Part shown: positions 53,749-64,000 of the stretch, one piece after another
Layout: every line of letters starts with the position of its first letter
Numbering within the stretch: position 1 is the first letter of the stretch
Assembly (NCBI RefSeq): GCF_014705945.2
Contig: NZ_CP061538.1
Coordinates: 1,302,001-1,366,000, forward strand
Source: Rothia amarae
Lineage (GTDB): Bacteria > Actinomycetota > Actinomycetes > Actinomycetales > Micrococcaceae
Direction of reading: 5' to 3'
DNA: 64,000 nucleotides
The notes under the pieces: model-generated
Told to the model about the DNA's origin: nothing
The model's database searches: none
The model's input: only the letters and a program-made list of their open reading frames with translations
Program-made: the position numbers and the translations under genes

Positions 53749-54525
53749 TTATGCGTCGAAACGCGCAATGTTAGCGAATTCAGAAGCGTCCAAAGAAGCT
53801 CCGCCAACGAGTACGCCGTCGACGTCGTTCTCGCCCATAATTTCAGGAGCGGATGCAGCCTTAACCGAACCACCGTAGAGAATGCGAACCTTTTCGGCTA
53901 CATCAGCTGAGTAAAGCTTTTCAATTTCAGCACGGATAGCTGCAGACATTTCCTGAGCATCTGCTGAAGTTGCTACTTTGCCGGTACCAATCGCCCAAAC
54001 AGGCTCGTAAGCTACCACGAGAGTCTCAGCCTGCTCGGCTGAAAGACCATCCAAAGAACCGCGAAGCTGCTCAAGAGTGAACTCTACGTGCTTGTTCTCT
54101 TCACGGGTTTCCAGACCTTCGCCCACGCACAAAACAGGAACGAGGTCATTGCGGTAAGCTGCCTGTACCTTCGCTGCACATACAGCATCGGACTCACCAT
54201 GAATGGTCCGGCGCTCAGAGTGACCTACCAAAACGTACTTGGCACCCAATTTGTTCAGGAATTCACCGGAGATATCGCCGGTGTAAGCACCGGAGTCCTG
54301 ATCGGAGAGATCCTGTCCGCCGTAAGCAAGTTTGAGCTTATCGCCCTCGACGAGAGTCTGTACCGAGCGAATGTCAGTAAAAGGAGGGAAGACCACAACT
54401 TCTGCCTTGTCAAAGTCAAAGTTGGTGTCGTCCAAAGTCCAAGCCAGTTTCTGTACCAAGGTCACTGCCTGAGCGTGATCAAGGTTCATCTTCCAGTTGC
54501 CAGCAATAAAGGGAGTACGTGACAT
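53749..54525 (-). CDS. tpiA: Triosephosphate isomerase
   Basis: Interconverts dihydroxyacetone phosphate and glyceraldehyde 3-phosphate. 258 residues, complete barrel. Seen: [15 protein letters not shown] with the active-site Asn and Lys, [15 protein letters not shown] with the catalytic His, [16 protein letters not shown] with the catalytic Glu and loop 6, and [11 protein letters not shown], then [12 protein letters not shown]. Between pgk and secG. Confidence 0.96.
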   Translation of the reverse strand: MSRTPFIAGNWKMNLDHAQAVTLVQKLAWTLDDTNFDFDKAEVVVFPPFTDIRSVQTLVEGDKLKLAYGGQDLSDQDSGAYTGDISGEFLNKLGAKYVLVGHSERRTIHGESDAVCAAKVQAAYRNDLVPVLCVGEGLETREENKHVEFTLEQLRGSLDGLSAEQAETLVVAYEPVWAIGTGKVATSADAQEMSAAIRAEIEKLYSADVAEKVRILYGGSVKAASAPEIMGENDVDGVLVGGASLDASEFANIARFDA

Positions 54526-54600
54526 GTTGTTTTCCTTATCTCGGCTCTCGCCGTAGTGTTCTTTACTCCATTGTATAAAAACTGCTAAGCCTTCATAGTG

Positions 54601-54636
54601 ATATGGCGGGTCGCCCTCCAGGGCAACCCGCCATAT
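54601..54636 (-). terminator. Hairpin between pgk and tpiA
   Basis: Near-perfect stem ATATGGCGGGTTGCCC-type with its complement ending CCGCCATAT. No strong T-run, so it may only partly stop pgk transcripts. Confidence 0.6.
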
Positions 54637-54645
54637 TCAAGAGCT

Positions 54646-55869
54646 TTAGGCTCCTAATGCGTCCAAACCAGGAAGGGTCTTACCCTCAATGTATTCGAGG
54701 GAAGCACCGCCGCCGGTTGAGATATGACCAAACTGATCGTCGGTGTAACCAAGCTTGCGAACAGCGGCTGCTGAATCGCCTCCACCAATGATGGAGAAAG
54801 CATCTGAATGCACGATAGCTTCAGCGACTGCCTTGGTACCGTGAGCAGTGTTTTCAAACTCCGCTACGCCTACAGGACCATTCCAGAAGATAGTCTTTGC
54901 AGACTTAATTTTCTCTGCAAAGAGCTTACGAGTCTCAGGACCAATATCCAGGCCGTCAGCGTCTGCGCCCAGCTCTCCACCTTCCATATCGTCAATGGGA
55001 CGGGTTTCGAACTTGGCATCATTGGAGAAGTCATCGCCGCAAACAACATCAACTGCAGTCACCAGTTCGGTGCCCTTTGATTGCGCTTCTTCAATGTAAC
55101 GCTTCACAGTAGAAATCTGATCCGATTCAAGAATCGACTTACCTACCTTGTAACCCTGCGCAGCAGCGAAGGTGTAACCCATACCGCCGCCAATCAGGAT
55201 GGTGTCAGCTTTACCAATCAAGTTGTCGATGACCGCAAGCTTATCCGACACCTTAGCGCCACCCATGATTACCACGAACGGACGCTCAGGATTGTTCAGT
55301 GTCTTCGCCAAGACATCAACTTCGGTCTTGACCAGGTCGCCCAGGTAAGACGGCAAACGCTTGGCGACATCGTACACCGATGCGTGTTTGCGGTGCACAG
55401 CACCAAAAGCATCATCAACATAAGCACCGTTTTCACCGGTGAGCTTTACTAACTCATCTGCGAATTCTCCGCGCTCAGCGTCGTCCTTAGAAGTTTCGCG
55501 CGCATCGAAACGAACGTTCTCTAGCACGAGAACTTCGCCGTCCTGCAATGATTCAGCCTTGGACTGAGCGTCCTGACCTACTACATCTTCAGCAATGATG
55601 ACGCTGAAATCAGCAAGTTCTGACAGGCGGGTAGCCGCAGGAGCAATGCTGAACTGAGGATCAACCTTGCCCTTGGGGCGACCGAGGTGAGCCATAACGA
55701 TCACCTTAGCGCCAGCCTGAGCGAGCTTAGTAAGAACCGGAAGTGATGCCTTGACGCGGCCATCATCGGTAACGGTGGTGCCATCCAGAGGCACGTTCAA
55801 GTCCGAGCGGACCAGAACGTGACGACCAGATACACCCTCAGCAAGAAGATCTTCAACAGATTTTGCCAT
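54646..55869 (-). CDS. pgk: Phosphoglycerate kinase
   Basis: Makes ATP from 1,3-bisphosphoglycerate. 407 residues from the ATG at 55867-55869 (MAKSVEDLL, GGAG 9 bases upstream). Seen: VLVRSDLNVPLDGT, VIVMAHLGRPKGKVD, VLVLENVRFDARE, FVVIMGGAKVSDKLAV, TIFWNGPVGVAEF and IIGGGDSAAAVRKLG. Between gap and tpiA. Confidence 0.96.
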   Translation of the reverse strand: MAKSVEDLLAEGVSGRHVLVRSDLNVPLDGTTVTDDGRVKASLPVLTKLAQAGAKVIVMAHLGRPKGKVDPQFSIAPAATRLSELADFSVIIAEDVVGQDAQSKAESLQDGEVLVLENVRFDARETSKDDAERGEFADELVKLTGENGAYVDDAFGAVHRKHASVYDVAKRLPSYLGDLVKTEVDVLAKTLNNPERPFVVIMGGAKVSDKLAVIDNLIGKADTILIGGGMGYTFAAAQGYKVGKSILESDQISTVKRYIEEAQSKGTELVTAVDVVCGDDFSNDAKFETRPIDDMEGGELGADADGLDIGPETRKLFAEKIKSAKTIFWNGPVGVAEFENTAHGTKAVAEAIVHSDAFSIIGGGDSAAAVRKLGYTDDQFGHISTGGGASLEYIEGKTLPGLDALGA

Positions 55870-55925
55870 GGTGTTCAACTCCAATATTGATGAGCTATGA
55901 GTGCTTACAGAACAACTCTAAGAGA

Positions 55926-57183
<1,258 letters not shown>

Positions 57184-57217
57184 AATAAGGGATGAGCTTT
57201 TTTGCTCATCCCTTATT
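57184..57217 (-). terminator. Terminator of the whiA operon
   Basis: Perfect 14-bp stem AATAAGGGATGAGC/GCTCATCCCTTATT with a T6 loop, just after the whiA stop. Confidence 0.8.
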
Positions 57218-57228
57218 TGAAGGCAATC

Positions 57229-58200
57229 TTATAGGTAAAAATCCGACCCGTTAGATGTACCGGGTAAACCGTTTTCTTGCGCTCGTTTGTCCGCCATAGC
57301 CAAAAGTCTGCGAATCCGCCCAGCAATAGCGTCCTTCGTCATCGGCGGATCAGCCAAACGACCCAACTCATCCAGCGAGGCCTGTTTATGTGCAACCCTC
57401 AGTTGTCCAGCATACCGAAGATGCTCAGGTACCCGATCTCCCAAAATTTCAAGTGCTCTTTCGACTCGCGCGCCCGCAGCCACTGCCGCCTGCGCAGACC
57501 GGCGCAGGTTGGCATCATCAAAATTTGCGAGGCGGTTCGCAGTCGCTCTCACTTCTTTACGAGCACGCTTCTCCTGCCAATTATTCAGAGTTTCGGTAGC
57601 GCCCATTCGTTCCAGAAGTGCGCTAATGGTTTCGCCATCTCGTACAACCACTCGGTCTACGCCGCGCACTTCGCGCGCCTTTGCGATGACATCCAGACGT
57701 CGAGCCGCACCCACCAAGGCAAGAGCAGCTTCTGAACCGGGGCACGTAAATTCAAGCGCAGAAGAACGCCCCGGTTCGGTGAGCGAACCGTGCGCTAAGA
57801 ATGCACCGCGCATGACCGCCTCCGAATCAGCTACCGAACCATTGACCACTGCAGGAGGTAGTCCCCGAACCGGGCGACCCCGTCCGTCCAACAGTCCTGT
57901 CTGCCGAGCTAATGCCTCTCCCCCATTATTAACCCGCAAAATATAGCGACCACCGCGGCGCAGACCGCCGCCAGAGACAGAAGTTATCTCGGATTCATGT
58001 CCATACAATTCAGCGATGTTGTATTGCAGGCGTAGAGCGGTGGCTTCTATATCCACCTCAGATTCGATTACAATACGACCCGATACCAAGTGCAGACCAC
58101 TGGTAAAACGCAGAATCGTGGAAACCTCCGCTTTGCGAACCGACGATTTCGTCGTCTCAAAGCGAGCCAATTCTTCTTTAACCGAAGCCGTCAGGGCCAT
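57229..58200 (-). CDS. whiA: DNA-binding protein WhiA
   Basis: Sporulation/cell-division regulator family with a LAGLIDADG-like domain and a C-terminal HTH; widespread in Gram-positives including non-sporing ones. 323 residues. Seen: [66 protein letters not shown] and [20 protein letters not shown] (HTH). SD GGAGG 9 bases upstream of the ATG. Last gene of uvrC-rapZ-yvcK-whiA, 92 bases after yvcK. Confidence 0.95.
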   Translation of the reverse strand: MALTASVKEELARFETTKSSVRKAEVSTILRFTSGLHLVSGRIVIESEVDIEATALRLQYNIAELYGHESEITSVSGGGLRRGGRYILRVNNGGEALARQTGLLDGRGRPVRGLPPAVVNGSVADSEAVMRGAFLAHGSLTEPGRSSALEFTCPGSEAALALVGAARRLDVIAKAREVRGVDRVVVRDGETISALLERMGATETLNNWQEKRARKEVRATANRLANFDDANLRRSAQAAVAAGARVERALEILGDRVPEHLRYAGQLRVAHKQASLDELGRLADPPMTKDAIAGRIRRLLAMADKRAQENGLPGTSNGSDFYL

Positions 58201-58292
58201 ACGGAAGTGCCTCCAATTACCAAGCCGTGCCGAAAGTACACAGCATTTTTGTTGCTATAGCGAGTGTACAGGGAGTTGACTAGGTGCGTTAT

Positions 58293-59321
58293 TTAAATAT
58301 GCCGTCTAAATAGATCTTGGTACGCCGCTCCCAATCTCAGCGCATCATGAACATTCCGATCCTGAGAGCTTCTCACGGAAACCCACGAAACTTCTGCGCC
58401 CATTTGAGCTGCGATTTCTTCAAGCTCGGTGGGCTCGCCCATGCCATCGCTGTCGGCAATGACCGCGTTAAGCCTAAATTCAGGAGCGTAGTTTCGCAAA
58501 ATTTGTAGATGCTCAGCAGCAGAAAGACCCATTGTTTCTTTGTCTTCCAACTCCAGATTCATGACCAAACAGATTTGGGCAGAAGTCTTTAGCAGAGCCT
58601 CCCGGATACCGGGCAACAACAAATGAGGTAAAACCGAGGTATACCACGAGCCTGGTCCCAAAATCACCCAATCGGCATCCAGAATGGACTGAACTGCTTC
58701 CGGGCATGCTTCCGCGTCCGCAGGAGTAAGGGTCACATGAGAAACTTCCGTTGCTTGAGCAACATTCACCTGCCCGACAATATGTTCAAGTGTCTCAACG
58801 CCTTGAGCATTGAGCGTACGACTCTGCGCCTCAATGACCAACGGGGTGCAAGACATGGGGAGCACTCGACCGCGCGCATGCAAAAGAGCCCCCGCCCAAT
58901 CAAGACCAGCCACGGTGTTTCCCAGCAATTGCCACAGAGTCACAATCAAGAGATTCCCCAGGGCATGTTGATTCAGAGCGCCTTCGGCATCTGGGGCATC
59001 TGAAGTAAACCGGTGCTGCATGACATCTCGCCATGTTCTGCCCCAATTAGAATCGTCGCACAAAGCAGAGAGCGCCATGCGCAAATCTCCCGGAGGAACC
59101 ACCCCGAATTCTTGGCGGAGCCGACCAGATGAGCCGCCGTCGTCCGCAACCGTAACCACTGCCGTCAAATCTGTAGTGACGTGTTTCAGAGCGGACAAAG
59201 AACCATACAGCCCATGCCCACCGCCCAAAGCACAGACGCGCGGTGTGAGATGCGCTGGAACTTCAAATTCAGGGGTGCGCACGATGTCACCGGGTTCAGG
59301 ACTTGAAGGAGAAATATTCAT
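58293..59321 (-). CDS. yvcK: YvcK/CofD-like gluconeogenesis factor
   Basis: Protein of the YvcK (GpmK/CuvA) family linked to central carbon use and cell-wall metabolism, 342 residues. Seen: VCALGGGHGLYGSLSALKH (nucleotide-sugar binding Gly motif), VVTVADDGGSSGRLRQEFG, PPGDLRMALSAL, NHALGNLLIV seen as LNQHALGNLLIV, and WVILGPGSWYTSVLPHLL. SD AAGGAAAG before the ATG. Tightly packed between rapZ (9 bases) and whiA. Confidence 0.93.
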   Translation of the reverse strand: MNISPSSPEPGDIVRTPEFEVPAHLTPRVCALGGGHGLYGSLSALKHVTTDLTAVVTVADDGGSSGRLRQEFGVVPPGDLRMALSALCDDSNWGRTWRDVMQHRFTSDAPDAEGALNQHALGNLLIVTLWQLLGNTVAGLDWAGALLHARGRVLPMSCTPLVIEAQSRTLNAQGVETLEHIVGQVNVAQATEVSHVTLTPADAEACPEAVQSILDADWVILGPGSWYTSVLPHLLLPGIREALLKTSAQICLVMNLELEDKETMGLSAAEHLQILRNYAPEFRLNAVIADSDGMGEPTELEEIAAQMGAEVSWVSVRSSQDRNVHDALRLGAAYQDLFRRHI

Positions 59322-59330
59322 ACTCTTTCC

Positions 59331-60230
59331 TTATTCCCTACCGATATCACGGTGCTGAATGTTCACGTGGATCTCGGGATTTTCGCTCAGACGCCGAGCG
59401 AGCTCTTCGGTCACAGCCACCGAACGATGTTTACCACCGGTGCACCCAATAGCAATAGTTGCATAGTGCTTACCCTCATGCCGGTACCCAGTGATAACGG
59501 GCCTGAGAGCCTGCAAATAGTTCTCCACAAACTCCAAAGTACCCGGATTCTGGAAGACGAAATCCCGTACACCGGCATCCTTGCCAGTCAGAGCACGGAG
59601 TTCGGGAACCCAGTGAGGATTAGGGATAAAACGCATATCTACCATCATGTTGGCATCCGAAGGTGCGCCATATTTGAATCCAAAACTCATGAGCGTGAGG
59701 TTGAGGAGCTTGGGGCCCTTTTGCGAGTACATTTCCCGGATAGTTTTGGCCAATTGATGCACGTTCATATCCGAAGTATCAATCACCGAGTCAGCTGCTT
59801 CTTTAAGCTCTGAAAACAGTTTGCGCTCACGCACAATACCATCCAAAACGCGACCCTCGCCCTGCAGAGGATGCGGACGGCGCTGTGCTTCATAACGGGC
59901 GATAATATCTTTATCTTTTGCATCCATGAAAAGCATGGAGAACTCAACATCAGATTTACGCAAAGTATCAATTGCCGCGGGCAAGTCATTGAACAGGGCG
60001 CGGGACCGAATATCAATACCAACAGCCAGCTTGGGCATAGAATCCGGTGCACAAGTAACCAGATCCGCTAAAGCCTCAAGCATCTGAGGTGGAATGTTAT
60101 CGACGACGTACCACCCCTCATCTTCTAAGGTGTTCGCGGCGGTACTACGCCCCGCCCCCGAAATACCGGTAATCACCAATATTTCAGGTCGCTTGCGAAA
60201 ATCGGTCTGCAGGCTTTGCTCCTCAGGCAT
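59331..60230 (-). CDS. rapZ: RapZ-family nucleotide-binding protein
   Basis: P-loop protein of the RapZ/YvcJ family, 299 residues from the ATG at 60228-60230 (GGGAGGGAG upstream; a longer frame is open). Seen: LVITGISGAGRSTAANTLED (Walker A with Arg in place of the usual Lys-flanking Lys), GWYVVDNIPPQML, MLFMDAKDKDIIARYEAQRR, RPHPL, then the C-terminal domain LMSFGFKYGAPSDANMMVDM and IGCTGGKHRSVAVTEELA. In E. coli RapZ controls GlmS mRNA; the actinobacterial role is less clear. Confidence 0.93.
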   Translation of the reverse strand: MPEEQSLQTDFRKRPEILVITGISGAGRSTAANTLEDEGWYVVDNIPPQMLEALADLVTCAPDSMPKLAVGIDIRSRALFNDLPAAIDTLRKSDVEFSMLFMDAKDKDIIARYEAQRRPHPLQGEGRVLDGIVRERKLFSELKEAADSVIDTSDMNVHQLAKTIREMYSQKGPKLLNLTLMSFGFKYGAPSDANMMVDMRFIPNPHWVPELRALTGKDAGVRDFVFQNPGTLEFVENYLQALRPVITGYRHEGKHYATIAIGCTGGKHRSVAVTEELARRLSENPEIHVNIQHRDIGRE

Positions 60231-60332
60231 CGTGAAATACTCCCTCCCCTTTAAAAACTCAACTAATTCTAGGGTAGTCTGCAATAATTTTTTGCGCCAT
60301 TAAAATACCCAGGAAGCGAAAAACGCTGTTAC

Positions 60333-62393
60333 CTACGATTCCAGTAATTCACCGGTGACAGGGTTGAAACCACCTTCGGGTATTTCACTTGTCTCACCCG
60401 TCCCATCCAGCTCAAGCGTTCCAGCAGTAGGATCCGTTTGCGCGTCAAAGTGCTCCAAAATCTTATCTGCCATGGAAGGCCCAACTCCCTTCACTTCTTG
60501 AAGCTGCTCGGAAGTTGCTTGCGCAAGCTGTTTGAGCGAACCAAAGTGTTTAATGAGCGCTTCCCGTTTGGCAGGCCCAAGTCCATCGACGCCGTCTAGC
60601 GCAGACTTAACCATCGCCTTACCACGCTTAGTGCGATGGAAGGTAATTGCAAAGCGGTGCGCCTCATCACGGATTCGCTGAATTAAGAAGAGGGCATCTG
60701 ATGAACGCGGCATAATCACCGGGAAGTCATCATCTGCTAGCCATAATTCTTCCAGCCGCTTAGCAATACCGGCCACATGAACATCATGAATTCCTAAATC
60801 GTCAAGGGCTTGTTGCGCTGCATTCACCTGGGGCTTACCGCCATCAACCACCACCAAATTCGGTGGATATGCGAACTTTTGCGGTTCTTTTTCTACTGCT
60901 TGTTCACCAGAAATCTCCCCCGAATGTGCAGGGTGCCCCGCCCTATTTTTTTGATCTTGTAAGAAGCGTCTGAAACGGCGATGAATAACGTCGTACATGC
61001 TGGCGGTATCGTCCCGAGCTGCTTCACCGGTAATCGAGAACTTTCGATAGTCGCTCTTCTTAGGCAGCCCGTCCTCAAAAACAACCATCGAAGCAACCAC
61101 GTTGGTACCTTGCACATGGGAGATGTCGTAGCACTCAATGCGTAATAACGGCTCTTCTATTTCTAGTGCCTCTTGCAATTCCACCAAAGAGGCAGAGCGC
61201 GTGGTCAAATCCCCCGCGCGCCGGGACTTGTGAAGCGTAAGGGACTGCTTGGCGTTTTCTTCCACAGTCTTCATCAACTCATGCTTTTCTCCGCGCTGGG
61301 ACACCACAATTTCGCATTTCGCCCCGCGGACGCCGGACAGCCATTCTTCCAACTTTTCTTGATTTGAGGGAAGAGTAGGAACGATGATTTGCTTAGGAAT
61401 ATCGTGCTGGTTTTGTTCAATTTCACGGGCGGTACTTCCGGCACTGGCTTGAGCAGCCGTTTCGCCGTAGACCTCCATAATCAACCGTTCTACCATGGCG
61501 GCGTCGTCGGTTCCCTCAGATTTTTCTACAATCCAGCCACGTTGCCCGCGAATTCGCCCCTCACGCACAAAGAAAACCTGAATGGCGATTTCTAAATCGT
61601 CCTCAGCGAACCCAAACAAGTCGGCGTTGACTGCATCCGAGAGAACTACCGCGTTACGCTCAAATGCTTTGGTGAGCGCTGCAATGTCATCCCGTAAAAT
61701 GGCTGCTTTTTCAAAATCAAAGTCTGCGGCAGCTGCCTTCATCTGTTCGTTGAGTTCGGCGATAAATTTTTCTGCGCCACCCCCCATGAACCGACATAAA
61801 TTCTCAGCCAGCTCTCTGTGGTCTTCGGTCGAAATGTTGCCGACGCACGGTGCTGAGCACTTATCGATGTAGCCCAGCAAGCAGGGTCGCCCAGATTTCT
61901 CTGCCCGATTAAAGACCCCTGTCGAGCATGTGCGTACCGGGAAAACGCGCAAAAGGGCATCCAGTGTCTCGCGGATAGCCCATGCCTGTGAGTAGGGGCC
62001 AAAGTAACGGACACCCTTCTTTTTCTCACCACGCATCACCTGGGCACGGGGATAACGGTCCTTGAGGGTGACTGCAAGGTAGGGATATGACTTATCGTCG
62101 CGAAAGGCGATATTGAATCGTGGCTTATATTCCTTGATCCAGGTGTATTCGAGCTGTAAAGATTCCAGCTCGCTGGAGACCACTGTCCATTCCACCGAGG
62201 CGCCGGTGTGCACCATTGCGTAGGTCTTGGGAGAAAGAGCATGGACATTCTGAAAATATGAGTTCAGCCTGTTACGCAGGTTCTTAGCTTTACCCACATA
62301 AATAACCCTGCCAAATTCGTCACGGAATCGGTAGACGCCAGGAACAGTAGGAATTTCCCCCGGGGCAGGACGGTAAGTTTCAGGTTTAGCCAA
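60333..62393 (-). CDS. uvrC: Excinuclease ABC subunit UvrC
   Basis: Nuclease that makes both incisions in nucleotide excision repair. 686 residues. N-terminal GIY-YIG nuclease (GVYRFRDEFGRVIYVGKAKN, with LRNRLNSYF), the Cys-rich part CLLGYIDKCSAPCVG, UVR domain about 205-240 (FIAELNEQMKAAAADFDFEK), the RNase H-like second nuclease (IECYDISHVQGTNVVASMVV, VVVDGGKPQV), and tandem HhH motifs (LDGVDGLGPAKREALIKHFG). uvrA ends at 63843 in the same strand direction, so two excinuclease genes are close. Confidence 0.96.
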   Translation of the reverse strand: MAKPETYRPAPGEIPTVPGVYRFRDEFGRVIYVGKAKNLRNRLNSYFQNVHALSPKTYAMVHTGASVEWTVVSSELESLQLEYTWIKEYKPRFNIAFRDDKSYPYLAVTLKDRYPRAQVMRGEKKKGVRYFGPYSQAWAIRETLDALLRVFPVRTCSTGVFNRAEKSGRPCLLGYIDKCSAPCVGNISTEDHRELAENLCRFMGGGAEKFIAELNEQMKAAAADFDFEKAAILRDDIAALTKAFERNAVVLSDAVNADLFGFAEDDLEIAIQVFFVREGRIRGQRGWIVEKSEGTDDAAMVERLIMEVYGETAAQASAGSTAREIEQNQHDIPKQIIVPTLPSNQEKLEEWLSGVRGAKCEIVVSQRGEKHELMKTVEENAKQSLTLHKSRRAGDLTTRSASLVELQEALEIEEPLLRIECYDISHVQGTNVVASMVVFEDGLPKKSDYRKFSITGEAARDDTASMYDVIHRRFRRFLQDQKNRAGHPAHSGEISGEQAVEKEPQKFAYPPNLVVVDGGKPQVNAAQQALDDLGIHDVHVAGIAKRLEELWLADDDFPVIMPRSSDALFLIQRIRDEAHRFAITFHRTKRGKAMVKSALDGVDGLGPAKREALIKHFGSLKQLAQATSEQLQEVKGVGPSMADKILEHFDAQTDPTAGTLELDGTGETSEIPEGGFNPVTGELLES

Positions 62394-62427
62394 GAAAAGT
62401 GCTCTTTCTTCTCAGATGCTTCAGTTA

Positions 62428-63114
62428 TTATGAATCTCCGCCATCGCGTGCTGCTGATGGTGAGATGTTGTATTCATTTTTTTGTGCTTGACCCGACAGA
62501 TGCGCAATGGCAGTCATAATCTGATCGGTGGTTTCACGGCGCTGTTTGCCGGTCATTTTCGCACCGGTTTTTTCAAAGTACATTGGCTCACCCACCCGCA
62601 CCGTAAAACGATGGGGGTACACCATGTTGGAACCCTGCTTTTGCAGCTTTTCGGTGCCGATGAGACCGATAGGCACGACGGGCGCGCCGGTCATATGAGC
62701 CAACCATGCCACCCCAATCTTGCCCTTGTAGAGGTATCCATCCAACGACCGAGTACCCTCAGGATAAATGCCAAAGACTCTATCTTCGTTGAGCACTTCC
62801 ACTGCCTGGTCTAATGCTTTGACGGACTCTGAGCGATCTGAACGATTCACCGGGATGATGTCGATCGCCTCAAAGATTTTCTTCATGGCTTTGCCTTTAA
62901 AGCCGGGGGAATTAACGTATTCGGCCTTCGCGAAAAAAGCCACGCGGCGAGGCATCAAAGCAGAGATAATGACCGAGTCTAAGAAAGCCAAGTGATTTGA
63001 GGCAACGATGACCGGACCTTCTACCGGAAAGTGTTCAAGTCCAGTTACCCTCGCTCGGCATATCCCTTTGGAGACAGCGGTGATAGCTTGTTGAATCAAC
63101 TTGTAGGTCTGCAC
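62428..63114 (-). CDS. 1-acyl-sn-glycerol-3-phosphate acyltransferase (PlsC family)
   Basis: Membrane-associated acyltransferase for phospholipid synthesis, 228 residues. The four PlsC motifs are visible: VASNHLAFLDSVI (H-x4-D), IDIIPVNRS, GIYPEGTRSLDG and APVVPIGLIG. The C-terminal 30 residues are charged and not conserved. Lies 34 bases before uvrC and 31 bases after the HAD gene on the same strand, probably within one uvrA-HAD-plsC-uvrC transcript. Confidence 0.92.
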   Translation of the reverse strand: MQTYKLIQQAITAVSKGICRARVTGLEHFPVEGPVIVASNHLAFLDSVIISALMPRRVAFFAKAEYVNSPGFKGKAMKKIFEAIDIIPVNRSDRSESVKALDQAVEVLNEDRVFGIYPEGTRSLDGYLYKGKIGVAWLAHMTGAPVVPIGLIGTEKLQKQGSNMVYPHRFTVRVGEPMYFEKTGAKMTGKQRRETTDQIMTAIAHLSGQAQKNEYNISPSAARDGGDS

Positions 63115-63145
63115 GAAGAATTCCTTGGATTGTATTAGTTCTGCG

Positions 63146-63856
63146 CTAGCCGGAAACGCTGGGTGAACAAATGTCCTGGATGAACGTAAGGAGTAAAGTT
63201 CTCAGCTCTTGTACGTCAGCGGCCACAGGACACTTGAACTGCTCTAGTTCACCTTCGCTAGCATAACCCCAATTCACCCCAATAAAAGGAATACTTGCTG
63301 AAACGGCTGCTTCAGCGTCAAACGCTCTATCACCAACCATAACTGACGACGAAACATCTGCCTTTGAAGTCGCCATCGAGAGTGCGCGGCGAAGTATCCC
63401 AGGCTTGTCGCGGGGTAAATGGCTATTGATTTGCCCAAAATCATCGGCAGAACCTGACACGACGTCAAAGAGATGTTCCAGTCCGTAACTTTTCAGTACA
63501 TCAATCACTAAATGCTCAGGTTTCTGGCTCGCTATTCCCTGCAATGCGCCTAGCTCTTGCAACTCGGTGTGCAGCTCCAGCATTCCAGGGTAGAGCTGAG
63601 CATTCTTATAATGCCGTGGATAAGTAACCATCTTAAATTCACCGAGAATTTCGTAATGGTACTCCACCGGAATATCTGTGTACAATGCCAGGGAATCCAA
63701 GATCTGTGGCCCTATGAAACGCCGCAGCACAGGAGCTTCTGGAACTGCAAAACCCCTGTTTTGAAAAGCCTCTTCCAGCGCAGGCAATATCCCTAGACTC
63801 GCATCGAGAATAGTTCCATCTAAATCCCACAAAATAAGAGGTCTATTTTCCAGCAT
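63146..63856 (-). CDS. HAD-family phosphatase, phosphoglycolate phosphatase-like
   Basis: 236-residue HAD hydrolase with nucleophile motif [16 protein letters not shown], a helical cap (about 20-85, [11 protein letters not shown] typical of the Gph/PpaX group), motif II in GIASQKP, conserved lysine in [12 protein letters not shown], and motif [15 protein letters not shown]. Substrate could be phosphoglycolate or pyrophosphate; not decidable. Its ATG overlaps the uvrA stop by 14 bases. Confidence 0.85.
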   Translation of the reverse strand: MLENRPLILWDLDGTILDASLGILPALEEAFQNRGFAVPEAPVLRRFIGPQILDSLALYTDIPVEYHYEILGEFKMVTYPRHYKNAQLYPGMLELHTELQELGALQGIASQKPEHLVIDVLKSYGLEHLFDVVSGSADDFGQINSHLPRDKPGILRRALSMATSKADVSSSVMVGDRAFDAEAAVSASIPFIGVNWGYASEGELEQFKCPVAADVQELRTLLLTFIQDICSPSVSG

Positions 63857-64000
63857 GCGCGTGTTCTGCGAAGATTTCCTTCAAGAAGTAACCGGTGTGG
63901 GATTCTTCGACTTTTGCAAGTTCCTCAGGTGTCCCCTCAGCAATCACCTGACCGCCACCGTCGCCGCCCTCAGGCCCCATGTCGATGAGCCAGTCTGCAC
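63843..64000 (-). CDS. uvrA: Excinuclease ABC subunit UvrA, C-terminal end only
   Basis: Partial gene entering from beyond the window edge. About 51 C-terminal codons are visible: [40 protein letters not shown] and a final HAHAGK before TAG. This is the conserved end of UvrA ([15 protein letters not shown]) after the second ABC module. Overlaps the HAD start. Confidence 0.92.
   Translation of the reverse strand, partial: ADWLIDMGPEGGDGGGQVIAEGTPEELAKVEESHTGYFLKEIFAEHAHAGK

Overview
The window reads as chromosomal DNA of a high-G+C Gram-positive actinobacterium of the family Micrococcaceae. The markers are a Pup/PafA/Dop/ARC pupylation locus, a fused PafB-PafC regulator, the mycothiol enzyme MshC, an OpcA partner of glucose-6-phosphate dehydrogenase, a WhiA-YvcK-RapZ-UvrC block, and a SufR-SufB-SufD-SufC order. 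Base composition near 50% G+C (estimated by eye) is low for the family. Together with an L-lactate dehydrogenase/lactate permease pair this makes Rothia my best guess, but the species cannot be fixed from the sequence alone.

Region by region. 1-10.97 kb (minus strand): pupylation locus read in the order trmI, arc, dop, pup, pafA, lipoprotein FKBP, cytosolic FKBP, pafBC. Two things are abnormal. No 20S proteasome genes (prcB/prcA) lie between pup and pafA, where related genera carry them. pafBC is damaged: an IS3-family element sits 8 bases before its start codon, and an in-frame amber codon splits off its last domain. 11-16.2 kb: site-2 protease, PAC2-family protein, mshC, uppP and two small conserved genes. 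16.3-19.5 kb: divergent L-lactate dehydrogenase and lactate permease, then tRNA-Leu(GAG). 19.7-25.3 kb: aminopeptidase N, a membrane HIRAN-like protein, a LytR-CpsA-Psr protein and the zinc-free ribosomal protein L31B. 25.5-31.8 kb: SpoU methyltransferase, ABC ATPase, serB, a FabL-like SDR, fabG, DUF3099, a small CxxxxC/CxxH protein and SURF1.

31.8-37.7 kb: a membrane metal-dependent hydrolase, an ABC-F protein, the bioYMN biotin uptake operon behind a BioQ-type operator, a zinc metallopeptidase and sufT. 37.7-42 kb: sufC-sufD-sufB-sufR. 42.2-46.2 kb: an ABC exporter, heme A synthase (ctaA) and heme O synthase (ctaB). 46.5-53.2 kb: the pentose phosphate block tkt-tal-zwf-opcA-pgl. 53.3-57 kb: secG, tpiA, pgk and gap. 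57.2-64 kb: whiA, yvcK, rapZ, uvrC, a PlsC acyltransferase, a HAD phosphatase and the 3' end of uvrA, all on the minus strand.

The genes mostly form conserved housekeeping operons. The accessory or unusual signals are the proteasome-less pupylation locus with a decaying DNA-damage regulator, a perfect operator-promoter overlap at a leaderless bioY, a series of likely leaderless starts, a strand-composition switch with a dif-like half site near 31.8 kb, and a FabL-like reductase beside fabG. I saw no CRISPR array, prophage, or second mobile element.
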